Part shown: one piece after another, positions 1-6,633 of the stretch
Layout: each line of letters starts with the position of its first letter
How positions within the stretch are numbered: position 1 is the first letter of the stretch
Assembly (NCBI GenBank): GCA_019412865.1
Contig: DXOJ01000716.1
Span: forward strand, 1-9,132
From: Bacteroides sp.
Lineage (GTDB): Bacteria > Bacteroidota > Bacteroidia > Bacteroidales > Bacteroidaceae
DNA: 9,132 nucleotides
Reading direction: 5' to 3'
The notes under the pieces: generated by a model
The model's database searches: none
What the model was told of the DNA's origin: nothing
What the model saw: the letters and a program-made list of their open reading frames with translations, nothing else
Translations under genes and position numbers: made by a program

Positions 1-3
1 CGT

Positions 4-61
4 TTATTGTACATCGCTGCTTTTTGTCTCATTGTATATATTTGACATCCTCTTTCTGTAC
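4..61 (+). promoter_or_regulatory. Putative activator-binding region upstream of the GH88 gene
   Basis: Two direct, T-rich sites end in GTAC: TTATTGTAC at 4-12 and TTTCTGTAC at 53-61, exactly 49 bases apart. The same motif pair with the same 49-base spacing occurs before susC (1386-1394 and 1435-1443). The 25 bases ending at the second site match their susC counterpart at 16 of 25 positions. PULs of this kind are usually switched on by hybrid two-component systems or other regulators encoded nearby. That such a regulator binds here is inference, because no regulator gene is in the window. A further copy, matching the third site before susC, would lie about 20 bases left of the window edge. 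Confidence 0.5.
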
Positions 62-93
62 ATATATTATCCCTTTTTTGTGATTAGCATGCG

Positions 94-101
94 TATTTTT
101 G
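94..101 (+). promoter_or_regulatory. Putative Bacteroides -7 promoter element for the GH88 gene
   Basis: TATTTTTG matches the Bacteroides -7 consensus TAnnTTTG perfectly. It begins 36 bases after the G of the GTAC at 58-61, the same offset as the -7-like element before susC. No TTTG lies at the usual 19-21 base spacing upstream (the nearest ends at 80, a 13-base gap), which fits an activator-dependent promoter. Transcription would start near 107, leaving a leader of about 20 bases. A second perfect match, TATATTTG at 37-44, lies inside the operator region and is less likely to be the -7 element. Confidence 0.45.
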
Positions 102-127
102 TTTTCTCAAAATAATATGAATTATTT

Positions 128-1348
128 ATGAAAACTATTATTTCAATTTGTATAGCCTTGTTTTTCACTTTTGTGTGTGCTTGTGAAAGGGTAGAGGAAA
201 ATTATCTTTCAGAAAACGTTGAGTATGCAGCGGCGCAATATGATTTGTTGATAGAAAAACTGGAAAAAAATGGTAAACCTTGGGCACCTCGTACGGTAGA
301 TACTAAAGGAAATATAGTATATGCCCGTAACGTATGGGACTGGACTTCGGGCTTTTTCGCGGGAAGCCTTTGGTATTTGTATAATCTTACGGGAGATGAG
401 AAATGGAAAACATTGGCGAAAAAGTATACGGAAGCTCTGAAACAACAACAATATATAACTTCTCATCATGATATCGGCTTTATTATAGGATGTAGTTATT
501 TAAATGGTATGCGTATGGGGCAGGAGGCATATGATACAATTATCGTGCAAGCGGCCAAGTCCCTTTCCACTCGGTTTCGTTCTGGAGCCGGAGTTATCCA
601 ATCATGGAATACCCGTACAGGATGGCAGGCACAAAGAGGCTGGGAGTGTCCTGTTATTATTGATAATATGATGAATTTGGAAATTCTTTTTGAGGCAACT
701 TCTCTTTCCGGTGATTCTACTTTTTACAATATGGCGGTTTCACATGCAGATATGACTTTAAAGAATCATTTTCGTATGGATGGGAGCTCTTATCATGTAG
801 TTGATTATGATATGAGAACAGGTAAGGTGCGAAGTCGTTGCACAGCTCAGGGATATTCCGACGAATCAGCTTGGGCACGTGGGCAAGCCTGGGGTATTTA
901 TGGATATACAATGTGTTATAGGTATACACGTCAATTAAAATATCTTGAGCAGGCAGAAGCTGCCTATGAATTCGTATGTACACATCCCAATCTTCCTGAA
1001 GATTTGATTCCTTATTGGGATTTTGATGCAGTGAATATTCCCCATGAATTAAGAGATGCTTCCGCTGCTGCTATTATGGCTGCCGCCTTGTATGAATTGA
1101 GCATGTATTCGAATAAAGCAAAGTATAAAGAGACGGCAGATAAGGTAATGCATTCTTTGTCATCATCGGATTATCGGAGTAAGATTGGTGAAAATCACAA
1201 TTTCTTATTGATGCATTCTGTTGGAAGTTATCCGCATGGAAACGAAATAGATGTCCCTTTGATTTATGCAGATTATTATTTTCTGGAAGCATTGAAGCGG
1301 AAAAGGGATTGCGACATTGAAGCTAAGAGTAAATCAGTGCAGAAGTAG
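128..1348 (+). CDS. Glycoside hydrolase family 88, unsaturated glucuronyl hydrolase (exported, probable lipoprotein)
   Basis: This enzyme family removes the 4,5-unsaturated glucuronyl residue that polysaccharide lyases leave on oligosaccharides, by hydrating the vinyl ether double bond. The 406 aa length is normal for an (alpha/alpha)6-barrel GH88. Family landmarks can be read directly: HHDIGF with Asp115 and IIDNMMN with Asp179, corresponding to catalytic Asp88 and Asp149 of the Bacillus GL1 enzyme. His223, Gln241, Trp249, Arg251 and Trp255 keep the spacing of His193, Gln211, Trp219, Arg221 and Trp225 of that enzyme (equivalences from memory, not an alignment). The C-terminal PLIYADYYFLEAL (377-389) is also typical. 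A hydrophobic leader ends in VCAC (Cys19), a plausible lipobox, so the protein is probably lipid-anchored in the periplasm or outer membrane. The start at 128 gives a clean signal peptide; the ATG at 117 is out of frame. The gene appears to have its own promoter, not shared with susC. GH105 is the main alternative, but the HHDIGF aspartate favours GH88. Confidence 0.92.
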   Translation: MKTIISICIALFFTFVCACERVEENYLSENVEYAAAQYDLLIEKLEKNGKPWAPRTVDTKGNIVYARNVWDWTSGFFAGSLWYLYNLTGDEKWKTLAKKYTEALKQQQYITSHHDIGFIIGCSYLNGMRMGQEAYDTIIVQAAKSLSTRFRSGAGVIQSWNTRTGWQAQRGWECPVIIDNMMNLEILFEATSLSGDSTFYNMAVSHADMTLKNHFRMDGSSYHVVDYDMRTGKVRSRCTAQGYSDESAWARGQAWGIYGYTMCYRYTRQLKYLEQAEAAYEFVCTHPNLPEDLIPYWDFDAVNIPHELRDASAAAIMAAALYELSMYSNKAKYKETADKVMHSLSSSDYRSKIGENHNFLLMHSVGSYPHGNEIDVPLIYADYYFLEALKRKRDCDIEAKSKSVQK

Positions 1349-1362
1349 TGCTGTAATGGTGA

Positions 1363-1394
1363 TTTTTTTGTACTAAAAGGGTGTTTTTTTGTAC
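1363..1394 (+). repeat. Tandem direct repeat TTTTTTTGTAC, 21-base period
   Basis: The identical 11-mer TTTTTTTGTAC occurs at 1363-1373 and 1384-1394. The copies start 21 bases apart, which is two helical turns, so both would face the same side of the DNA. That is a typical operator layout for a dimeric activator. The T-runs resemble terminator tails, but no stem precedes them. Confidence 0.6.
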
Positions 1395-1443
1395 AATGAT
1401 TAATAGAGAACTTGGGAGGATAATTTTTATACTTCTTATGTAC
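1365..1443 (+). promoter_or_regulatory. Putative activator-binding region of the susC operon
   Basis: Three direct sites are seen: TTTTTGTAC at 1365-1373, TTTTTGTAC at 1386-1394 and CTTATGTAC at 1435-1443. The start-to-start spacings are 21 and 49 bases. The last two reproduce the spacing found before the GH88 gene. The proximal site ends 32 bases before the -7-like element, in both promoters. Binding by a PUL regulator such as a hybrid two-component protein is inference. Confidence 0.5.
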
Positions 1444-1453
1444 GTTTTTGGTT

Positions 1454-1483
1454 TTTGTTTTTTTGGTTTTCTAACTATATTCG
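1454..1483 (+). promoter_or_regulatory. Putative promoter of the susC-susD-susC2 operon
   Basis: TATATTCG at 1476-1483 differs from the TAnnTTTG -7 consensus at one position. A TTTG at 1454-1457 lies 18 bases upstream, close to the usual 19-21. The element starts 36 bases after the G of the proximal GTAC, exactly as in the GH88 promoter, which is the main reason for preferring it. Transcription would start near 1490, giving a leader of about 80 bases. A competing candidate is TTTG 1501-1504 with TCAATTTG 1523-1530, also with an 18-base spacer, which would give a leader of about 35 bases. Confidence 0.4.
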
Positions 1484-1570
1484 CAGTGTGAATAAACATT
1501 TTTGTCAGGTCGTTTTTTTTAGTCAATTTGATGAATTTTTAATCATTCTAGTAACTTAAATTTAAATGCA

Positions 1571-4500
1571 ATGAAAGACTTTTTCACTCCAATGAAGATA
1601 CCCCAAAAATGGGTATGTCTGCTAGCGATGTCTTTTGTGTTTGGACAACAGGCATTTTCTTCAGAGAACTATGTGACGGAAAGTATAGCTGTTTCGGCAG
1701 ATATTATGCAGCAGAAAAGTAAGACGGTTGTTGGTACGGTAACTGATAATGGCGAGCCTATAATAGGTGCCAGTGTCGTGGTGAAGAATGCCGGTAAAGG
1801 TGTTATAACAGATATGGATGGGAATTTTAAACTGGATGTTCCTGTTGGTGCGACAATTGTCATATCTTATGTCGGATATGATAGTAAAGAAATTGTTTAT
1901 AAGGGCGAGTCTACTTTAAAAGTTGAATTATCTGAAGATGTTTTGCAGTTGCAGGAAGTACAAGTTGTAGCGTATGGCGTAACGAAGAAAGTGACAGTGA
2001 CGGGTGCTATTTCATCTGTGGGTACAGAAGAAATTCTTAAATCACCAGTCTCAAGTATATCCAATGCATTGACCGGCAAATTACCGGGGTTGTCTACTGT
2101 GCAGCAGACTGGGCAGCCGGGAGCTGATGATGCAACAATGTATGTCCGTGGTGTCGGTTCGTTGACAGAAGGATTATCGTCACCACTTGTTTTGGTAGAT
2201 GGAGTAGAACGTTCGTTCAACCAACTTGATCCTAATGAAATTGAAGATATTTCTATTTTGAAGGATGCTTCGTCAACGGCTGTGTTTGGTGTTCGTGGTG
2301 CTAATGGTGTTATTTTGGTAACAACGAAAAGGGGACAAGAAGGAAAACCTAAAATAAATGTATCTACTTCTTATTCTTTACAAATGCCAACGCGTATGCC
2401 GGAATTTGCCAACAGTTATGAGTATGCAAGTACATATGTCAATGCCCAGCGTCGGGATGGAATAGAGAGTAACTTTGCTTTTACGGATGAAGCGATTGAA
2501 GCCTACCGGACACACAGCAATCCTTTAGCTTATCCAGATACGGATTGGGTGGATATGTTAATAAAGGACGTGGCTTTGCAAACGCAACATAATTTTTCTA
2601 TTTCCGGAGGAACAAGAGGAGTCCGTTATTTTGCTTCCTTGGGTGTGTTGACGCAAGATGGTCTATTCAAGTCGTTTGAGAAAGAGTATGATGGTAATTT
2701 CAAATATAACCGTTACAATTATCGTATAAATCTGGATTTGGACCTGACGAAAACCACATTGATGCGTATGAATTTAGGTGGGCGTGTTAATGATAAGCGT
2801 ACGCCGAATTATGAAGGAAGTAGTGATATCGGATTATTGTTCCGTGATATTTATTGGGCTATTCCAATGTCGGGGGTAGGTATTATGGATGGAAAATGGA
2901 TATGGCCTGATACAAAAGAATTTAGTCTGCCGGGTACTGTAAGAGACGGACTTTATCCATATTATGGAAAAGGATATAACACTTCAGCAGGGAATATCCT
3001 GAATTTTGATTTTATGCTGGAGCAGAAATTGAACTTCATCACTAAAGGTTTGAAGGCACATGTAAAAGCATCTTATAATAGCGGTGTGACTTTGAAAAAG
3101 TTGCGTAAAACTTCTTATCCTCATTATGAGACGATAGTAAATGAAGATGGTACAGTGAATTTGCGTAAAGTGGGAGATCAGACCAATCTTCAATATTCGG
3201 AGAGTACAAGCCGGAGCAGAGACTGGTATATGGAGGTCGCCATGAATTATAAGCGTGATTTTGGTGATCATCATGTTTCAGCCTTGGCTATGTACAATCA
3301 AACAATGAAATATTATCCGGATAGTAATCCGGATGAATTTAAATCTATTCCCCGAAGCTATATCGGTTTAGTTGGGCGTGCTACTTATGACTGGAAAACA
3401 CGTTATATGGTTGAAATGAACGTGGGGTATAATGGTTCTGAGAATTTTGCGCCAGGTAAGCGGTTTGGTCTTTTTCCCGCAGTATCAGCAGGTTGGGTTC
3501 TGACAGAGGAAAACTTTATGCAACCTTTAAAACCGTGGTTGAGTTATTTTAAACTTCGTGCTTCCTATGGTGTAGTGGGGAATGATCGTGTGAGTGGTAA
3601 CTATCGTTTTCTTTATCTGCCGGATTCTTATAATCCGTCGACAGGTAGTTATTATTTTGGAAATTCCATATCTACAGCATGGCAAGGTGCAGTGGAAAGT
3701 AAGATTGGTAATCCCGACGTAACTTGGGAAACGGCTGCAAAGCAGAATTATGGGGTGGATGCTTATTTCATTAACAGCAAACTAAAAGTTAATTTTGATT
3801 ATTTTATTGAGCGTCGTAAGGATATTCTCACAAATCGTAAGGTTCTGCCAACTTATTTAGCAGCAAATTTGCCTATTGCCAATATTGGCAAAGTTGATAA
3901 TAAAGGATATGAACTGAGTGTAAACTGGAGAGATAGAATTCATGATTTTAGATATCATATAGGTTTCAATCTGGCTTATGCTAAAAATAAGATCGTCTTT
4001 CAAGATGAAGTTCCCTATCCTTACGATTATATGAGAAAGACCGGTAAGCCGGTTGGGCAACAGATGGGGTATAAATACGATGGATTCTTTTCGGAAGAAG
4101 ATGTGGCAAAGTATGAGACCGAACGTGGTAAATCAATACCGGATCATGGAACAGGGTATATTCCTAAGCCGGGTGATGTGAAATATAAGGATTTAAATAA
4201 TGACCATAAGATAGACCAGTACGATGTTGCCGCTATCGGTTATCCAGTTTACCCACTTCTTACAGGAGGAATAAATTTGGGATTTTCCTATAAAGGATTC
4301 GATTTCAGTATGACATGGTCCGGCGCAACAAAAGTTTCCCGCTTATTGGATGATATTTTTCGTGAACCGTTTGGAGCCACAGATTCTCGTTCGTTAATGA
4401 AATATATGATAGATGACATGTGGACGCCGGAAAAAGGAAATTCAGCTAAAGCTCCTGCCATCTCGTTTACGAATAAAGTAAATAATTACAGAGACTCGGA

Positions 4501-4735
4501 TTTATGGTTACGTGATGCTTCCTACTTGCGTTTGAAAAATGTGGAGATTGGTTATAATTTTCCTAAAAAAATATTGAGCAAAATCAATATTGGAAGTCTG
4601 AGAGTTTTTGCAACAGGTTATAACTTGTTGACATTAGATAAATTGAAAATTGTAGATCCGGAATCTCGTCCCAACGGTAATGCAATGTATCCGGTAGTAA
4701 TGGTGATAAATATGGGCTTGAAAGTAGGATTTTAA
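1571..4735 (+). CDS. SusC/RagA-family TonB-dependent outer-membrane glycan transporter
   Basis: This is the outer-membrane import channel of a PUL; it works with the SusD-type lid encoded next to it and is powered by TonB. The 1054 aa length is normal. In order: a signal peptide (about 1-31); a carboxypeptidase-regulatory-like beta-sandwich (about 52-121, with the family pattern GTVTDNGEPIIGASV and SYVGY); a TonB-box region EVQVVAYG (129-136), where Ala replaces the common Gly of GYG; the plug (about 140-255, with MYVRGVGS, LVLVDG, ILKDAS and ANGVILVTTKRG); then a 22-strand-type barrel ending in GLKVGF with a terminal Phe. A Ca-type loop pattern DxNxDxxxD (Asp874, Asn876, Asp878, Asp882) lies in the late barrel, as in the second SusC. 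The start is ambiguous: Met1 (1571) or Met8 (1592); neither has a strong ribosome site, and the Met8 form gives the more typical signal peptide. Confidence 0.98.
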   Translation: MKDFFTPMKIPQKWVCLLAMSFVFGQQAFSSENYVTESIAVSADIMQQKSKTVVGTVTDNGEPIIGASVVVKNAGKGVITDMDGNFKLDVPVGATIVISYVGYDSKEIVYKGESTLKVELSEDVLQLQEVQVVAYGVTKKVTVTGAISSVGTEEILKSPVSSISNALTGKLPGLSTVQQTGQPGADDATMYVRGVGSLTEGLSSPLVLVDGVERSFNQLDPNEIEDISILKDASSTAVFGVRGANGVILVTTKRGQEGKPKINVSTSYSLQMPTRMPEFANSYEYASTYVNAQRRDGIESNFAFTDEAIEAYRTHSNPLAYPDTDWVDMLIKDVALQTQHNFSISGGTRGVRYFASLGVLTQDGLFKSFEKEYDGNFKYNRYNYRINLDLDLTKTTLMRMNLGGRVNDKRTPNYEGSSDIGLLFRDIYWAIPMSGVGIMDGKWIWPDTKEFSLPGTVRDGLYPYYGKGYNTSAGNILNFDFMLEQKLNFITKGLKAHVKASYNSGVTLKKLRKTSYPHYETIVNEDGTVNLRKVGDQTNLQYSESTSRSRDWYMEVAMNYKRDFGDHHVSALAMYNQTMKYYPDSNPDEFKSIPRSYIGLVGRATYDWKTRYMVEMNVGYNGSENFAPGKRFGLFPAVSAGWVLTEENFMQPLKPWLSYFKLRASYGVVGNDRVSGNYRFLYLPDSYNPSTGSYYFGNSISTAWQGAVESKIGNPDVTWETAAKQNYGVDAYFINSKLKVNFDYFIERRKDILTNRKVLPTYLAANLPIANIGKVDNKGYELSVNWRDRIHDFRYHIGFNLAYAKNKIVFQDEVPYPYDYMRKTGKPVGQQMGYKYDGFFSEEDVAKYETERGKSIPDHGTGYIPKPGDVKYKDLNNDHKIDQYDVAAIGYPVYPLLTGGINLGFSYKGFDFSMTWSGATKVSRLLDDIFREPFGATDSRSLMKYMIDDMWTPEKGNSAKAPAISFTNKVNNYRDSDLWLRDASYLRLKNVEIGYNFPKKILSKINIGSLRVFATGYNLLTLDKLKIVDPESRPNGNAMYPVVMVINMGLKVGF

Positions 4736-4756
4736 TTTATAAAAATAAAGTTAGTC

Positions 4757-6592
4757 ATGAAAAAGATAAGAAAATATATTTATCTGTTACTGATCTTCTC
4801 ATATGTTTCTTTTACATCATGCGAGGATTTTGCTTTAGGGGAGAAATTTCTTCAGAAACCTCCTAGCGGGGATGTTACTATCGACACTATTTTTTCGACG
4901 GCAGAGTATGCCCGGAGAGTATTATGGTATGCTTATTCGAAATTGCCTTATGGCTTTTCTACCGGTTATAATAATTCGACTTCGATGCGTGTGGGTTCAA
5001 TAGAATCGTTGACTGATCTGGCACAGTCATATGTTGGTTATGCAGGAGCGGATAAGTTGTATTATCCGGGACTTTATAATGCCGGAAGTGAAGACGAATC
5101 AGGTGGAGAGGATCATGCAACTAAATACAATATGTACGCACGTGATCCTTGGAAAGGGATTCGCCATGCATGGGTCTTTATTAATAATGTGGACCGAGTA
5201 CCGGATATGACGGCGGAAGAGAAGTTGCGTTTGAAGGCGGAGGCCAAAATTACCATTGCTGTGCAGTATTCTGAAATGTTGCGTCATTATGGAGCCTTAC
5301 CTATTGTTGACCATGCTATTATGCCGGAAGAAATGGGGTTACCGGAGCGTGCCACTTTGCAACAGACTGTGGATTTCATAACCCGGTTGTTGGATGAGGC
5401 TATTGCATGCAAAGAATTACCTTGGGCTTTGCCGGAAGATGATCTGAGTAATGAGAGTGGACGTATGACAGGGGCGGCTGCCATGGGATTAAAGCTAAGA
5501 GTACTGTTGTTCGTAGCCAGTCCGTTGTTCAATTCTGACGAGCCTTATTTTCCGGGGGAAGCCTCTGATAAATTGATGACTTGGTTTGGCGGGTATAGTG
5601 AACAACGCTGGAAAGATGCGGCAAAAGCGGGGGAAGATTTTTTCAAATCTTGGAAACAAGGTGGTTTTTATGAATTGGTACAAAAAGAAACGGCAACTAA
5701 AAATACAATTCGTCAGGCATTTCAGGATGCATATTATACCAGGGGTACTACAGAGAGCCTAATTTCTGTACGCAGGCATTTTAGGACAAATGGTATCAGT
5801 ACGTTGCTGCAAAGTTTACGTTGGGGCGCATGGTGTCCGACAAAAGAATGTTTTGACTTGTTCCCGATGGCGAATGGTGATGATTTTGATTGGGATAATC
5901 CTGTTCATAAGAAAAATCCTTTTATAAATCGTGATCCTCGGTTGTGTGAAACAATCTTATTGGATGGTGACGATTTTCAAGGTAGAAAGGCTGAGGTATT
6001 CAAGGAAGATGCTAATGATAAAAAGAATTATCCCAAAGGTGCGGATTGGAATAAGAACAATTTGGATAGTAAGAGTTTGTCAACAGGGATTGCCGGACGT
6101 AAATTCGCTCTTGACCGGAAAGGGGAGTACAATAACCGTGTAATTCATTGGCCTTATTTACGTTTGGCTGAAGTATATCTTGCTTATGCAGAGGCATTGA
6201 ATGAATGTGGGCGTACCAGTGAGGCATATCAGTATATCAATGCAGTTAGAGCACGCGTTGGTTTGCCAGGGCTGGTATTGAAAGGAAAACTGGATGAGAA
6301 AACAGAGTTTCGCGAAGCAGTACTTCGAGAACGCGCTTGTGAATTTGTATGGGAAGAAAACCGTTTCTTTGATTTGATACGTTGGAAACGTGAATCTGAT
6401 TTTACAAAACATTTGCATGGAATTAATGTGTATCGCCATAAAACTACCAAAGAATATAAATTTGATTTTCCGCAGTTGCCGGAAAGAGCATGGCAAAAGC
6501 CGGGAGGATTTTCTGCAAAATGGTATCTGAGTGCATTTCCTGATAAGGAAGTGAATAAAGGATACGGGTTAGTACAGAACCCGGGATGGTGA
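4757..6592 (+). CDS. SusD/RagB-family glycan-binding surface lipoprotein
   Basis: This is the partner of the upstream SusC. It forms the hinged lid that captures oligosaccharides at the cell surface. The signal peptide ends in the lipobox FTSC, so Cys22 is the lipidated residue. It is followed by Glu-Asp, acidic residues as in the surface-export signals of Bacteroidota lipoproteins. The helical SusD core is visible: an N-terminal TPR-like segment around 155-183 with MLRHYGALPIV (174-184), the WPYLRLAEVYLAYAEAL motif (465-481), and RERACEFVWEENRFFDLIRW (524-543). The protein ends in QNPGW, the usual SusD C-terminus. The 611 aa length is in the upper normal range. The gene follows susC after 21 bases with an A-rich leader and no terminator, so the two are co-transcribed. 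Ligand specificity cannot be read from the sequence. Confidence 0.98.
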   Translation: MKKIRKYIYLLLIFSYVSFTSCEDFALGEKFLQKPPSGDVTIDTIFSTAEYARRVLWYAYSKLPYGFSTGYNNSTSMRVGSIESLTDLAQSYVGYAGADKLYYPGLYNAGSEDESGGEDHATKYNMYARDPWKGIRHAWVFINNVDRVPDMTAEEKLRLKAEAKITIAVQYSEMLRHYGALPIVDHAIMPEEMGLPERATLQQTVDFITRLLDEAIACKELPWALPEDDLSNESGRMTGAAAMGLKLRVLLFVASPLFNSDEPYFPGEASDKLMTWFGGYSEQRWKDAAKAGEDFFKSWKQGGFYELVQKETATKNTIRQAFQDAYYTRGTTESLISVRRHFRTNGISTLLQSLRWGAWCPTKECFDLFPMANGDDFDWDNPVHKKNPFINRDPRLCETILLDGDDFQGRKAEVFKEDANDKKNYPKGADWNKNNLDSKSLSTGIAGRKFALDRKGEYNNRVIHWPYLRLAEVYLAYAEALNECGRTSEAYQYINAVRARVGLPGLVLKGKLDEKTEFREAVLRERACEFVWEENRFFDLIRWKRESDFTKHLHGINVYRHKTTKEYKFDFPQLPERAWQKPGGFSAKWYLSAFPDKEVNKGYGLVQNPGW

Positions 6593-6633
6593 TCATGAAA
6601 ATCATTCAATGAATAAAGAAATAAAAGAATACT
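6593..6633 (+). other. A-rich intergenic leader between susD and the second susC
   Basis: This 41-base spacer has no hairpin, no promoter-like TAnnTTTG and no GTAC-type site. The A-rich stretch before the ATG at 6634 is typical of ribosome binding in Bacteroides, which relies little on Shine-Dalgarno pairing. The second susC is therefore probably translated from the same transcript as susC-susD. Confidence 0.6.

Larger units (their letters stand above)
1349..1570. other. Intergenic regulatory gap between GH88 and susC
   Basis: This 222-base AT-rich gap holds three GTAC-type repeats, a G/T-only tract (1444-1470) and two weak promoter candidates. I see no GC-rich stem followed by a T-run that would make a convincing intrinsic terminator for the GH88 gene. 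Some read-through into susC is therefore possible. No credible small gene or RNA gene is visible. Confidence 0.7.

Noticed and set aside
1360..1394. T-runs after the GH88 stop as an intrinsic terminator
   Set aside because: No GC-rich stem precedes either run, and both runs belong to the direct repeat TTTTTTTGTAC, which fits an operator better.
1531..1547. Short inverted repeat ATGA...TCAT in the susC leader
   Set aside because: It has only four paired bases in an AT-rich context, so there is no stable structure.
1566..1611. Antisense small RNA promoter near the start of susC, as known for some Bacteroides PULs
   Set aside because: The best reverse-strand -7 candidate (opposite 1604-1611) has a mismatch and no partner -33 box at suitable spacing.
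1897..2220. Antisense open frame of 107 codons over the plug region of the first SusC
   Set aside because: It lies opposite a clear gene. A similar antisense frame (6606-6965) occurs over the plug of the second SusC, simply because the sense protein motifs are shared. No promoter or leader supports either.
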